From Phocaeicola plebeius (GTDB lineage: Bacteria > Bacteroidota > Bacteroidia > Bacteroidales > Bacteroidaceae): a stretch of DNA of 64,000 nt. Shown one piece after another: positions 52,270 to 61,442 of this stretch. Each line of letters opens with the position of its first letter. The stretch's first letter is position 1. Below the pieces are notes generated by a model. That model made no database searches and was not told the origin of the DNA. It saw only the letters and a list, made by a program, of their open reading frames with translations. The position numbers were made by a program, and so were the translations under genes. The stretch covers positions 1 to 64,000 of the forward strand of contig NZ_QSQT01000005.1 of NCBI RefSeq assembly GCF_003437535.1, given 5' to 3'.

Positions 52270-54060
52270 TTGAGAAATATGAAAAAGATATATTCTTTAG
52301 CATTGCTTTTAGGGTTAACATTTTCATCGTGTAATGATAATTTTCTTGATATAACTCCTATAGATCGTTATTCTGATGCGATTGTGTGGACAGATGAAGC
52401 GCTGGTGACTGCATTTGTAAATAATATTTATGAAGGACAAAAATGGGGATTTCATACAGTAATGTTATCTTCACTTTGTGATGAATCTATGGAAGTATGG
52501 TCGTGGGAAAGTCAGCCTGTAGTTCAGAGTGAATTGAGTCCAAGCTATCAAGGCATATTAGCTCCTAATTTTTGGATTATGACATTTCAAAATATTACAT
52601 GGAATAGTTTGTACAAAAATATTAGAGCTTGTAATATGTTTTTAGAAAATGTCAAGAAGTATGAGTTACAAGGGGAGGCTATAGAACGTTTACATGGTGA
52701 AGTGTTATATCTTAGAGGGTATTTTTATTATTGGTTGTTAATTCAATGGGGAGGTGTTCCGTTAATTGATAAGACTTTTACTCCCGAGGATGAACTGAAA
52801 GTTTCACGTAATACTTTCAAGGAAACTGTAGATTTTATAGTGAAAGACTTGGATGATGCGGCCTCTCTTCTTCCTTTGAGTGGAGATAAGGCACGTGCGA
52901 CAAAAGGAGCTGCACTAGCTTTAAAATCTCGTGTTTTGTTGTATGCTGCAAGTGATTTATATGTTTCTCAATCTCAGTGGGCTGTAGGATATGAACATCC
53001 TGAGTTAGTAGGCTATGTGGATGGTGATCAGAGAGAGCGTTGGGAGAATGCAAAAAAAGCAGCAAAAGATGTGATAGATTTAGGTATTTATCATCTTTAT
53101 GGAGAAGGTCAGCAGTGGGCTACTCCAGATGAAGCGGTAGCTAATTATGTTAATATCTTTTTGTGCCATAATTCGGATGAAGATATAATGCTTCAGTATT
53201 ATGATTTGGTTAATCATAATAGCGATGATTTTCAGCTTCCTCGTGTTGGCTTATTTAATAGCCCTAATGGTTTTCATGGTTGGGGTGGAAATACGCCTAC
53301 GGGTCAGTTAGTTGATTCTTATGAAATGAGTGATGGAACAAAATTTAGTTGGAGCAATCCTGCCCAAGCAATACATCCATATGAAAATAGAGATCCTCGT
53401 TTTTATGCATGTATTTTGTACGATGGAGCTCATTGGCGGGAAAGGCCAGATGATACAGTTGATGCTGACCCTGACGGAATTGTACAGACTGGATTTTATC
53501 AACAGGCAGATGGTTCTTATACTGCAGGTTTAGATACAAGGCAAGGTCCAATTGAAGATTGGAATGGTACATATACAGGATATTATATGCGTAAATTCTT
53601 AGATCCTTCAGTTAACCATCAATATGACAAACAACTTTTTCCTTGGAGACAAATTCGTTACGCAGAAGTTCTGTTGAATTATGCTGAGGCTTGTTTGGAA
53701 TTAGGAGAGGAAGAAGAAGCTAGAAAATATATTAATATGATTCGAAAACGTGCTGGTATGCCTGATATTCCATCTACTGAAACAGGGAAAGAATTAATGG
53801 ACCATTATCGTAATGAAAGAAAAATAGAACTAGCTTATGAACAACATCGTTATTTTGATATTCGTAGATGGATGATTGCTCCAGAGGTTATACAACCAGC
53901 TCAAGGTATAGATATTCGTTATCCTTATGGTTCACAGGATCCAGTTTATTCTGTAATAGAAGTGCAAGAACGTAAATGGAATAATAAGGCTTATTTTCTG
54001 CCTATTTACTTAGATGAAATAAATAAAAATGATTTGTTAATACAAAATCCAGGTTATTAA
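52270..54060 (+). CDS. SusD/RagB-family lipoprotein
   Basis: Surface lipoprotein of 596 residues. The track start at 52270 is not ATG; the ATG at 52279 (MKKIYSLALLLG...) directly precedes the signal peptide and lipobox TFSSC. SusD features include the DRYSDAIVWTDEALVTAFVNNIY segment, LHGEVLYLRGYFYYWLLIQWGGVPLI, and the C-terminal HYRNERKIELAYEQHRYFDIRRWM. At close to 600 residues it is one of the longer SusD proteins. It pairs with the SusC encoded 2 bp upstream and is 12 bp from the GH42 gene. Confidence 0.93.
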   Translation: MRNMKKIYSLALLLGLTFSSCNDNFLDITPIDRYSDAIVWTDEALVTAFVNNIYEGQKWGFHTVMLSSLCDESMEVWSWESQPVVQSELSPSYQGILAPNFWIMTFQNITWNSLYKNIRACNMFLENVKKYELQGEAIERLHGEVLYLRGYFYYWLLIQWGGVPLIDKTFTPEDELKVSRNTFKETVDFIVKDLDDAASLLPLSGDKARATKGAALALKSRVLLYAASDLYVSQSQWAVGYEHPELVGYVDGDQRERWENAKKAAKDVIDLGIYHLYGEGQQWATPDEAVANYVNIFLCHNSDEDIMLQYYDLVNHNSDDFQLPRVGLFNSPNGFHGWGGNTPTGQLVDSYEMSDGTKFSWSNPAQAIHPYENRDPRFYACILYDGAHWRERPDDTVDADPDGIVQTGFYQQADGSYTAGLDTRQGPIEDWNGTYTGYYMRKFLDPSVNHQYDKQLFPWRQIRYAEVLLNYAEACLELGEEEEARKYINMIRKRAGMPDIPSTETGKELMDHYRNERKIELAYEQHRYFDIRRWMIAPEVIQPAQGIDIRYPYGSQDPVYSVIEVQERKWNNKAYFLPIYLDEINKNDLLIQNPGY

Positions 54061-54072
54061 TTTTTTATCCTT

Positions 54073-56151
54073 TTGAATATGAGATGTTTAAGGTTAATTT
54101 TAAGTTTGTTGTTAATTCCTTTAGGAAGTATGTCTCAATCTGTTTCTACATATTTTCAGTTTGAAAAGCCTCTTTATGGAGCGGCATATTATAGTGAATA
54201 TACACCGACAGATAGGTTGGATGAAGATATACGCCTGATGAAGCAGGCTAATCTCTCGGTAGTACGTATCGGTGAGTCTACATGGTCGGTCTTTGAACCA
54301 CAGAATGGAGTCTTTCAATTTGAATGGATGGACCGGATTATTGATAAATTAAGTAAAGCTGGCATTAAAATTATTTTAGGTACTCCTACTTATTCTATTC
54401 CGGCTTGGATGGCTCATCAACATCCGGAAGTGCTTTCACAAACTGTGGATGGTAAACAAAGCTATTATGGTATCCGCCAGAATATGGATTTGACTAATCC
54501 TATTTATCGTCATTATTGTGAGCGTATTATCCGAAAATTGATGGAGCGTTATGCCAAACATCCGGCTATTATTGGTTTCCAGGTTGACAATGAAGTAGAA
54601 GCCAGAGGTATAGATAATCCAGGTTATTTTGAAAGTTTCCGAAATTATATAAAAGATAGCTTTCATGCTAATTTGGATTCATTAAATGCGCGGTGGGGGT
54701 TGAATTACTGGGGCATGAACATTAATACGTGGGAGGAGTTTTATGACCGTAAAGGAGTGACGAATCCTTCTTATAAATTGTGGTGGGAACGATGGAACCG
54801 TAAGGTTACGGCTGATTTCTTAAACTGGCAGGTGGATATTGTGAATGAATATAAACGACCGGATCAATTTGTAACCCATTGTTTTATGCCTTATTTCTGT
54901 AATATCGACCAAATAGAAGCTTTCCGGCAGATGGATTATCCCGCCATTAATGTGTATTATACGATGCAGGACGGCCAGGATGGTCAGTGGATTGGATATG
55001 CTTGTGATTATATGCGTGAACTATGCAAGCATAAAAATTTTCTGATAACTGAGACTAATGCTCAGGGTACGGGATGGAGTAGTCGCGACCAATGGCCTCC
55101 GTATGATGGGCAATTGCGGCAGAATATGTATGCGTTTTTGTCAGGTGGCGCAAATATGGTAGAATATTGGCATTGGAGCACCTTACATTATGGTCAGGAA
55201 ACATACTGGAGAGGTCTCTTGGGCCATGACATGACACCTAACCGCGTGTATGCTGAGTTTTCGAGAGGAGCTAAGGAATTGGAGAAAATTGGAAAAAGGT
55301 TGGTGAATTCTCGTAAACATAACCGGGTTGCTATGTTATTTAGCCATGATTCTAAGTTTGGACTGGATTTTATGCCGTATACTCATGGTGATCAATATAA
55401 GGACTATATGATTTATGAGGCATTATATCGTCAGAATATTGAATGCGATATCGTTCCGTGTGATAAGATAACTGATTTTGATAAGTATGATATGTTGGTA
55501 ATTCCTCCTCTTTATGTGGCATCAGACGAACTTTTGTATAAAATTGCTGATTTTGTTGAAAAGGGAGGTGATGTGGTTATGTTCTATAAAAGCGGTTATT
55601 GCGATCCGGATAATGTAGTTCGGCCTATGCTTGCTCCAGGTCCTTTGGCGAAAGCCTGTGGATTTACTTATCAGGAGTTTTCTAGTATCAACCAGTTGCC
55701 TTTGAAGTCAAACGAGTTAGGAGTGGAAGAAAACCAGATAAGTACATGGATGGAGTTTCTTTGTCCTACAACTGCAGTTCCGTTGGCGTACGCAGATCAT
55801 CCTTTTTTCGGTAAATGGCCGTGCATAACGGAAAATGCTTATGGAAAAGGACATTTGATTTATGTGGGGACAGTACCTTCGCAGAAGTTGTTGGAAAAGC
55901 TGATCGCTCGTGCAGCAGACCGTCAGCAGATTGCCTCTGTAGAACGTAAATTTAGTTTCCCATTGATTCTTCGCTCTGTGGAGAATGGATATGGAAAGAA
56001 AGTTCATTATTTATTTAATTATTCAATGAAGCCAGTTACGCTTGATTATCCATATAGTGACAGCCGTTCATTATTGGATGAACAACAATTGAAGAAAGGT
56101 GCTTCTGTAGTAATAGAGCCTTGGGGCGTAATTATAGGAGAAGAATATTGA
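54073..56151 (+). CDS. GH42 beta-galactosidase
   Basis: Exported glycoside hydrolase of 692 residues with a signal peptide (about 1-21). The barrel holds the acid/base Glu174 in FQVDNEVEARG and the nucleophile Glu327 in LITETNAQG, the usual GH42 pair. WARWGL/ WYWHWSTLHYGQE-like patches and the C-terminal trimerisation domain (about 410-620, PPLYVASDELLYKIADFVEKGGDVV) complete the family layout. Secreted GH42 enzymes in SusC/SusD loci act on galactose-containing oligosaccharides. As the only hydrolase of this locus it probably takes terminal beta-galactose from the imported glycan. The later part of the gene looks less AT-rich than susC and susD. Confidence 0.93.
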   Translation: MNMRCLRLILSLLLIPLGSMSQSVSTYFQFEKPLYGAAYYSEYTPTDRLDEDIRLMKQANLSVVRIGESTWSVFEPQNGVFQFEWMDRIIDKLSKAGIKIILGTPTYSIPAWMAHQHPEVLSQTVDGKQSYYGIRQNMDLTNPIYRHYCERIIRKLMERYAKHPAIIGFQVDNEVEARGIDNPGYFESFRNYIKDSFHANLDSLNARWGLNYWGMNINTWEEFYDRKGVTNPSYKLWWERWNRKVTADFLNWQVDIVNEYKRPDQFVTHCFMPYFCNIDQIEAFRQMDYPAINVYYTMQDGQDGQWIGYACDYMRELCKHKNFLITETNAQGTGWSSRDQWPPYDGQLRQNMYAFLSGGANMVEYWHWSTLHYGQETYWRGLLGHDMTPNRVYAEFSRGAKELEKIGKRLVNSRKHNRVAMLFSHDSKFGLDFMPYTHGDQYKDYMIYEALYRQNIECDIVPCDKITDFDKYDMLVIPPLYVASDELLYKIADFVEKGGDVVMFYKSGYCDPDNVVRPMLAPGPLAKACGFTYQEFSSINQLPLKSNELGVEENQISTWMEFLCPTTAVPLAYADHPFFGKWPCITENAYGKGHLIYVGTVPSQKLLEKLIARAADRQQIASVERKFSFPLILRSVENGYGKKVHYLFNYSMKPVTLDYPYSDSRSLLDEQQLKKGASVVIEPWGVIIGEEY

Positions 56152-56152
56152 T

Positions 56153-56208
56153 AAAAAAATTCCCCTTACTTTGTCTGCATCAATTCGGAATGAGATAGAG
56201 TAAGGGGA
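56153..56208. terminator. bidirectional terminator between GH42 gene and rnr
   Basis: A 10-bp stem TCCCCTTACT (56161-56170) / AGTAAGGGGA (56199-56208), with TTTT rightward and seven T leftward. Confidence 0.85.
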
Positions 56209-56225
56209 TTTTATAGCTGGATTAT

Positions 56226-58376
56226 TTAAGCTTCAGCCAATACGAAATCCAGCTGTTTCTTAGCCAGGTTAGCACGGGCTACCTTAATCTTAATCGGATC
56301 GCCGAGACTGAATTTCTGGTGATGACGACGTCCGATGAGGCAGTAGTTCTTTTCGTCGAACTCATAGAAATCGTTGCCCAAGTCGCGCATGGCAATCATG
56401 CCCTCGCATTTGTTTTCGTTGATTTCTACGTAGAGTCCCCATTCTGTGACACCGGAAATTACACCATCGTACACTTCTCCGATACGTTCACCCATAAATT
56501 CCACCTGTTTGTATTTCACGGATGCACGTTCTGCACTGGCTGCAGTCTGCTCCATTGCCGAACTGTGTTCACAGAGAGTTTCATACTTGTCGGCTTGTGC
56601 GCTTCGTCCTCCTGCCAGGTAACGGGTAAGCAGGCGGTGTACCATCAAGTCCGGATAACGGCGGATAGGAGAGGTGAAGTGCGTGTAGTAATCGAATGCC
56701 AGTCCGTAGTGTCCGATGTTATAAATCGAATAGCGTGCTTTCTGCATGGCGCGTAAAGACACTGTTTCTATCAGATTCTGTTCTTTCTTTCCTTCAATTT
56801 CGCCTAACAAGTGATTGATGGACTTGGATACTTCAGCTTTGCTACCTCCTGTGCGGATTTTGTAACCGAAGCGGGCGATAAACTGATTCAGGTTATCCAG
56901 CTTGTCAGGGTCGGGCAAGTCGTGGATACGATAAGGAAGTACCTTCGGTTTTTTGTTTTTGGGGACTTTTCCTACGTATTCTGCCACCGTTTTGTTGGCT
57001 AACAGCATGAATTCTTCAATCAGCTTGTTGGCTTCTTTAGATACCTTGAAGTATACGCTGAGCGGTTTACCGGTCTCGTCAATTTCAAATTTTACTTCGC
57101 AGCGGTCAAAGTTGATAGAGCCGGCGGCCATTCGTTTCTCTCGCAGAATCTGTGCCAGACGATTCAGTTGAAGTACCTCTTCCTTGTAGTCACCTTCTCC
57201 TGTTTCAATGATTTGCTGTGCTTCTTCGTACGTGAACCGACGGTTGGATTTGATTACCGTATGACGGATGCGGTAGTTTTTCACTTCCGCCTTTTCATTC
57301 ATTTCGAAAATGACAGAGTAAGCCAGTTTTTCTTCATCAGGACGCAGGGAGCAAATAAAGTTGCACAAACGTTCCGGCAGCATCGGGATGGTACGGTCTA
57401 CCAGATAGACAGAAGTCGCACGTTTGGCTGCTTCCTTGTCGATGATGCTTCCTTCTTTTACATAGTGAGATACGTCCGCAATATGTACACCCACTTCCCA
57501 TAAGCCGGGTTTCAGGGTGCGGATAGACAATGCGTCGTCAAAGTCTTTGGCATCTTTCGGGTCGATGGTGAACGTCACGACATCGCGGAAATCTTCGCGT
57601 TCGGCATAATCTTCCGGCGTGATATCGGCCGACAGTTTCTCTGCTGCAGCTTCTACTGCCTGCGGATATACGTACGGCAAGCCGTACTCAGCCAGAATAG
57701 CGTGCATTTCAGTTGTGTTGTCACCCGCTTTTCCGAGGATGTCGATCACTTCGCCAAACGGATTCTTTGCTTCTTCCGGCCATTCGGTAATGCGGACAAT
57801 AGCCTTATCACCGTTCTTCCCGCCTTTCAGCTTGTCTTTCGGGATAAAGATGTCGTTAGCCAGGGTGCTGGTTTCTGTAAGCAGGAACGCATAATTCTTA
57901 CTGACTTTCAATACGCCGACAAAGGTTTCGTTGGCGTGTTCCAAAATCTCGATTACCTGCGCTTCCAGCTGATGCTTTTTACGTTTGGCACACAAGGCAA
58001 CTTTCACCTTGTCATTGTTCATTGCATGGGCAGAGTTGCGTTCCGCAATGAAAATGGGTTCTCCTCCTTCTTCAGGGATAAACGAGTTCTTTCCATTGCT
58101 TTTACGTACGAAGGTTCCGGTCAGAATCTGTCCTTTGTCATTGATTTTATAGCGCCCTTTTTCGATTTCAATCAGGAAGTTGTCTTCCAACATTTCTTCC
58201 ACTACATCGATGCAGAGCATTTTTCCTGGATGGGTTGTAAGTTTTAGAGCTTGGAACAACTGCTTGAGGCTGAATGCTTCATTCGGCTTTGTACGGAAAT
58301 AGTTGAGCAGTATCTCTACGAGCTCTTTTTTCTTCAGGTGCTTTCCGCCTTTCTTTTCTTTTTTCTTTTTAGCCAT
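56226..58376 (-). CDS. rnr: ribonuclease R
   Basis: Cytoplasmic 3'-5' exoribonuclease of 716 residues that degrades structured RNA. The N-terminal Lys-rich stretch (KKKKEKKGGKHLKKKE) precedes a helix-turn-helix-like domain, cold-shock domains, the RNB catalytic domain with TIDPKDAKDFDDALS (metal-binding aspartates) and HYGLAFDYYTHFTSPIRRYPDLMVHRLL, and a C-terminal S1 domain (GEVYDGVISGVTEWGLYVE). The order and length match bacterial RNase R. It is a single-gene unit, divergent from the CDF transporter gene. Confidence 0.96.
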   Translation of the reverse strand: MAKKKKEKKGGKHLKKKELVEILLNYFRTKPNEAFSLKQLFQALKLTTHPGKMLCIDVVEEMLEDNFLIEIEKGRYKINDKGQILTGTFVRKSNGKNSFIPEEGGEPIFIAERNSAHAMNNDKVKVALCAKRKKHQLEAQVIEILEHANETFVGVLKVSKNYAFLLTETSTLANDIFIPKDKLKGGKNGDKAIVRITEWPEEAKNPFGEVIDILGKAGDNTTEMHAILAEYGLPYVYPQAVEAAAEKLSADITPEDYAEREDFRDVVTFTIDPKDAKDFDDALSIRTLKPGLWEVGVHIADVSHYVKEGSIIDKEAAKRATSVYLVDRTIPMLPERLCNFICSLRPDEEKLAYSVIFEMNEKAEVKNYRIRHTVIKSNRRFTYEEAQQIIETGEGDYKEEVLQLNRLAQILREKRMAAGSINFDRCEVKFEIDETGKPLSVYFKVSKEANKLIEEFMLLANKTVAEYVGKVPKNKKPKVLPYRIHDLPDPDKLDNLNQFIARFGYKIRTGGSKAEVSKSINHLLGEIEGKKEQNLIETVSLRAMQKARYSIYNIGHYGLAFDYYTHFTSPIRRYPDLMVHRLLTRYLAGGRSAQADKYETLCEHSSAMEQTAASAERASVKYKQVEFMGERIGEVYDGVISGVTEWGLYVEINENKCEGMIAMRDLGNDFYEFDEKNYCLIGRRHHQKFSLGDPIKIKVARANLAKKQLDFVLAEA

Positions 58377-58490
58377 GTTGTTTTGTTTTAAATCAACAGC
58401 TCTCTGCTGTTGATAAGATTATCTTTATACAAAGAAAGTGATTTCCGGGGAATAAACGTGGTTTTTTCTGTTAAGATGCTGAAAAACTAT

Positions 58491-58498
58491 TATCTTTG
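58491..58498 (+). promoter_or_regulatory. -7 element of the CDF-SDR-PAP2 operon
   Basis: TATCTTTG fits TAnnTTTG and lies 26 bp before the start codon at 58525. The -33 position has only T-rich sequence (TTTCTG). Confidence 0.55.
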
Positions 58499-58524
58499 CC
58501 ACATTCTTTTTACAAAAGTAAGAT

Positions 58525-59427
58525 ATGAATGAGATTGGAACATCCGTTCGCGAACGTGAGATTTACAAGGTAACCCTGGTGGGTAGTCTGGTCAATATTC
58601 TGCTGGTAGTCTGTAAGTTTGCAGCAGGTTTCGGTGGAAAGAGTGCGGCGATGATTGCCGATGCGGTACACTCTTTGTCGGATTTGATAACGGACTTGAT
58701 TGTCATCGTGTTTGTGCGTATTTCCAGCAAACCGGAAGATAAGGGACATGATTACGGACATGGAAAGTATGAAACACTGGCTACGCTCTTGATTGGAGCG
58801 GCTTTGCTGGCTGTAGGAGTAGGAATTTGCTGGAGTGGAATAGAATCAATCATCAGTTTTGCAAAAGGAGAGGCATTACAGTCGCCCGGCTGGATTGCAC
58901 TGGCTGCTGCCATTGTATCCGTGGTATCGAAAGAAATTTTGTTTCATTACACCCGGCTGGTGGGAAAACGCTGTAATAGTCCGGCAGTGATAGCCAATGC
59001 CTGGCATCACCGCAGCGATGCATTTTCTTCCATCGGTACGGCCGTAGGTATTGGAGGAGCTATCCTGTTGGGAGAAAGCTGGCGTGTGCTCGACCCTCTG
59101 GCGGCAGTGATTGTCAGTTTCTTTATTGTGCAGGTGGCGGTGAAGCAGCTGAAGGCTTGCATTGATGAATTATTGGAACGCTCGTTGCCCGACGATATAG
59201 AGCAGGAAATTACGCAGACGGTATTGTCACTGGACGGCGTGTCGCAGCCGCATCATTTGCGTACCCGCCGTATAGGAAGTCATTATGCGATAGACATGCA
59301 CGTGCGGATGGACGGAAGTATCTCGTTGCATGAGGCACATGAAAAGGCTACTGCCATTGAGCAGAAGTTGCGGGATACTTTTGGAGAGGATACCTACATC
59401 AGTATCCATGTAGAACCGGAAAAATAA
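58525..59427 (+). CDS. cation diffusion facilitator (CDF) transporter
   Basis: Inner-membrane divalent metal exporter of 300 residues with six predicted helices. The two metal-site motifs are DAVHSLSDLITD in helix 2 and HHRSDAFSS in helix 5, and the C-terminal cytoplasmic domain (about 205-300) has the ferredoxin-like CDF fold (HHLRTRRIGSHYAIDMHVRMDGS). HxxxD in helix 5 fits Zn, Fe or Mn transport, and specificity is not decided. It is the first gene of an operon; the SDR gene starts 4 bp after its stop. Confidence 0.93.
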   Translation: MNEIGTSVREREIYKVTLVGSLVNILLVVCKFAAGFGGKSAAMIADAVHSLSDLITDLIVIVFVRISSKPEDKGHDYGHGKYETLATLLIGAALLAVGVGICWSGIESIISFAKGEALQSPGWIALAAAIVSVVSKEILFHYTRLVGKRCNSPAVIANAWHHRSDAFSSIGTAVGIGGAILLGESWRVLDPLAAVIVSFFIVQVAVKQLKACIDELLERSLPDDIEQEITQTVLSLDGVSQPHHLRTRRIGSHYAIDMHVRMDGSISLHEAHEKATAIEQKLRDTFGEDTYISIHVEPEK

Positions 59428-59431
59428 GTTT

Positions 59432-60442
59432 ATGGAGAAAAAAATATTAGTTACCGGTGCCAGTGGATTCATCGGGAGCTTTTTAGTGGAAGGTGCGCTG
59501 GAGCGTGGCATGCAGGTGTGGGCCGGTGTGCGGAAGAGCAGCAGCCGGAAATATTTGCAGGATTCACGTATCCATTTTGCCGTACTGGATTTTACTGATT
59601 CCGATCGTCTGGCCAGTCAGTTGGAGGAACAGAAACGCCAGCATGGGAAATGGGATTACATTATTCATTGTGCAGGGGTGACCAAATGCCTGGACAAGGC
59701 CGATTTTGAAATCGGGAATTACTGGGCTACCCGACATTTTATTGAGACCCTGAAGCGATTAGACATGCTTCCCGTGAACTTTATTTACATAAGTTCGTTA
59801 AGTATATTTGGACCGATTCGGGAAAAAGACTATTCATCCATTTGTGAAACGGACACTCCCCAGCCTAATACGGCGTATGGACTGAGTAAACTGCATACCG
59901 AGGAATATTTGAAATCCCTCACCAATTTCCCGTATGTGATTTTCCGTCCGACGGGAGTTTACGGTCCACGGGAACGAGATTATTTTCTGATGGCGAAGTC
60001 CGTGCAGCAGCATGTGGATTTTGCAGCAGGTTTCAAACGTCAGGATATTACGTTTGTGTTTGTGAAGGACTTGGTACAGGCCATTTATCTGGCTATTGAA
60101 AAAAATGTCACAGGCCGCGCTTATTTTGTGAGCGACGGAAAGGTATACAGTAGTCATACGTTTTCCGACTTGATTCGGAAAGAATTGGGAAATCCGTGGA
60201 TGCTTCGTTTCGTCTGTCCGTTGTTTCTTTTGAAAGCCATTTCATTTGTGGCAGAGAATGTAGGACGAATACTCCGTAAGACGAGTACATTGAACTGTGA
60301 TAAATACCGTATTATGAAACAGCGCAACTGGCGGTGTGACATCTCACCGCTGGAAAAGGAATTAGGATATGTTCCCGAATATCCGTTGGAAAGAGGAGTA
60401 AAAGAAATCATTGCCTGGTATAAAAAAGAAGGATGGCTATAG
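59432..60442 (+). CDS. NAD(P)-dependent epimerase/reductase of the extended SDR family
   Basis: Protein of 336 residues with the Rossmann motif VTGASGFIGSF at the N-terminus, IIHCAGVTK, catalytic SS plus YGLSK (Tyr-x-x-x-Lys), and FRPTGVYGPRERD. This is the extended SDR layout shared by sugar-nucleotide epimerases, 3-beta-HSD-like enzymes and bacterial ceramide reductases (CerR). It overlaps the next gene, a PAP2 membrane phosphatase, by 10 bp, so the two products should work together. That partner favours a lipid substrate over a sugar nucleotide, but only as an inference. Confidence 0.85.
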   Translation: MEKKILVTGASGFIGSFLVEGALERGMQVWAGVRKSSSRKYLQDSRIHFAVLDFTDSDRLASQLEEQKRQHGKWDYIIHCAGVTKCLDKADFEIGNYWATRHFIETLKRLDMLPVNFIYISSLSIFGPIREKDYSSICETDTPQPNTAYGLSKLHTEEYLKSLTNFPYVIFRPTGVYGPRERDYFLMAKSVQQHVDFAAGFKRQDITFVFVKDLVQAIYLAIEKNVTGRAYFVSDGKVYSSHTFSDLIRKELGNPWMLRFVCPLFLLKAISFVAENVGRILRKTSTLNCDKYRIMKQRNWRCDISPLEKELGYVPEYPLERGVKEIIAWYKKEGWL

Positions 60443-61413
60443 AACTGAAGTTATTTGAACGAGTAGAAAGTGGAAAGGGCTTGTTTGCAGTAGAAAGCAT
60501 TAGCTTGATTTACAATGCACTGACCACTATTTTGATTTTGCTTTTGTATCCCCGGATGGATCATCCCGGGATGATGTTGCTGGAGCGTCTGGGCATTGTG
60601 GCCTTGACGTTCGTACTGATATATTTGTATCAGGCATTCCCCTGTCGTTTGACGGCTTTTATCCGTATGGTCGTGCAAATGTCACTGTTGGCATACTGGT
60701 ATCCGGATACGTTTGAATTTAACCGCTTGTTCCCGAACCTGGATTACGTGTTTGCTTCTGTCGAACAGGCAATTTTCCATTGCCAGCCTTCGGTGGAATT
60801 TAGCAAGCTGTGTCCTTCCATGTGGTTCAGTGAGCCTTTCAATATGGGGTATTTCTTTTACTATCCCATGATGCTGATTGTGGTGGTATATTATTTCCTG
60901 ACCCGTTTTGAATGGTTTGAGAAGATTTGCTTCGTACTGGTCACTTCTTTCTTCATTTACTATTTGTTTTACATTCTGGTGCCGGTGGCCGGACCGCAAT
61001 TCTATTTCCCTGCCATTGGAATGGATAAAGTGAACGCTTGTGATTTTCCGGCAATAGGAGATTATTTTAATGACAATACTTTCTTGCTTCCTGGTCCGGG
61101 ATATGAACACGGATTCTTCTATAATCTGGTAGAAGCTTCACAGGAAGTAGGTGAACGTCCTACGGCTGCTTTCCCCAGTTCACATGTGGGAATCTCTACG
61201 ATTGTGATGATTATGGCCTGGCGTGTGAACCGAAAATTGGCCTACATTCTGTTCCCGTTCTATGTGTTGCTGTGCTGTGCCACGGTGTATATTCAGGCGC
61301 ACTACCTGATTGATTCGCTGGTAGGACTTATTACCGCTTTCTTCGTCTATCAGCTGGCCACGCTGATGTATAAGCGCTGGTTTATTTCTCCGGTCTTTAA
61401 ACGGATGTATTAA
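60433..61413 (+). CDS. PAP2-superfamily membrane phosphatase/phosphotransferase
   Basis: Inner-membrane protein of 326 residues with about six helices. PAP2 motifs are RPTAAFPSSHVG (motif 2 with His) and YIQAHYLIDSLVG (motif 3 with the catalytic His and Asp). The classical first motif (KxxxxxxRP) is not obvious, as in the PAP2_3 group that includes inositol phosphorylceramide synthases of the Aur1 kind. It could therefore dephosphorylate a lipid or transfer a head group. It overlaps the SDR gene by 10 bp and converges on dusB. Confidence 0.85.
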   Translation: MAIELKLFERVESGKGLFAVESISLIYNALTTILILLLYPRMDHPGMMLLERLGIVALTFVLIYLYQAFPCRLTAFIRMVVQMSLLAYWYPDTFEFNRLFPNLDYVFASVEQAIFHCQPSVEFSKLCPSMWFSEPFNMGYFFYYPMMLIVVVYYFLTRFEWFEKICFVLVTSFFIYYLFYILVPVAGPQFYFPAIGMDKVNACDFPAIGDYFNDNTFLLPGPGYEHGFFYNLVEASQEVGERPTAAFPSSHVGISTIVMIMAWRVNRKLAYILFPFYVLLCCATVYIQAHYLIDSLVGLITAFFVYQLATLMYKRWFISPVFKRMY

Positions 61414-61442
61414 AAAAATCGGTAAGGATTACTCCTTACCGA
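61412..61442. terminator. bidirectional terminator overlapping the end of dusB
   Basis: A 10-bp stem TCGGTAAGGA (61419-61428) / TCCTTACCGA (61433-61442), loop of 4. Leftward it runs into seven T. The right arm and loop contain the last codons and stop of dusB, and the PAP2 stop lies directly to the left. Confidence 0.85.
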
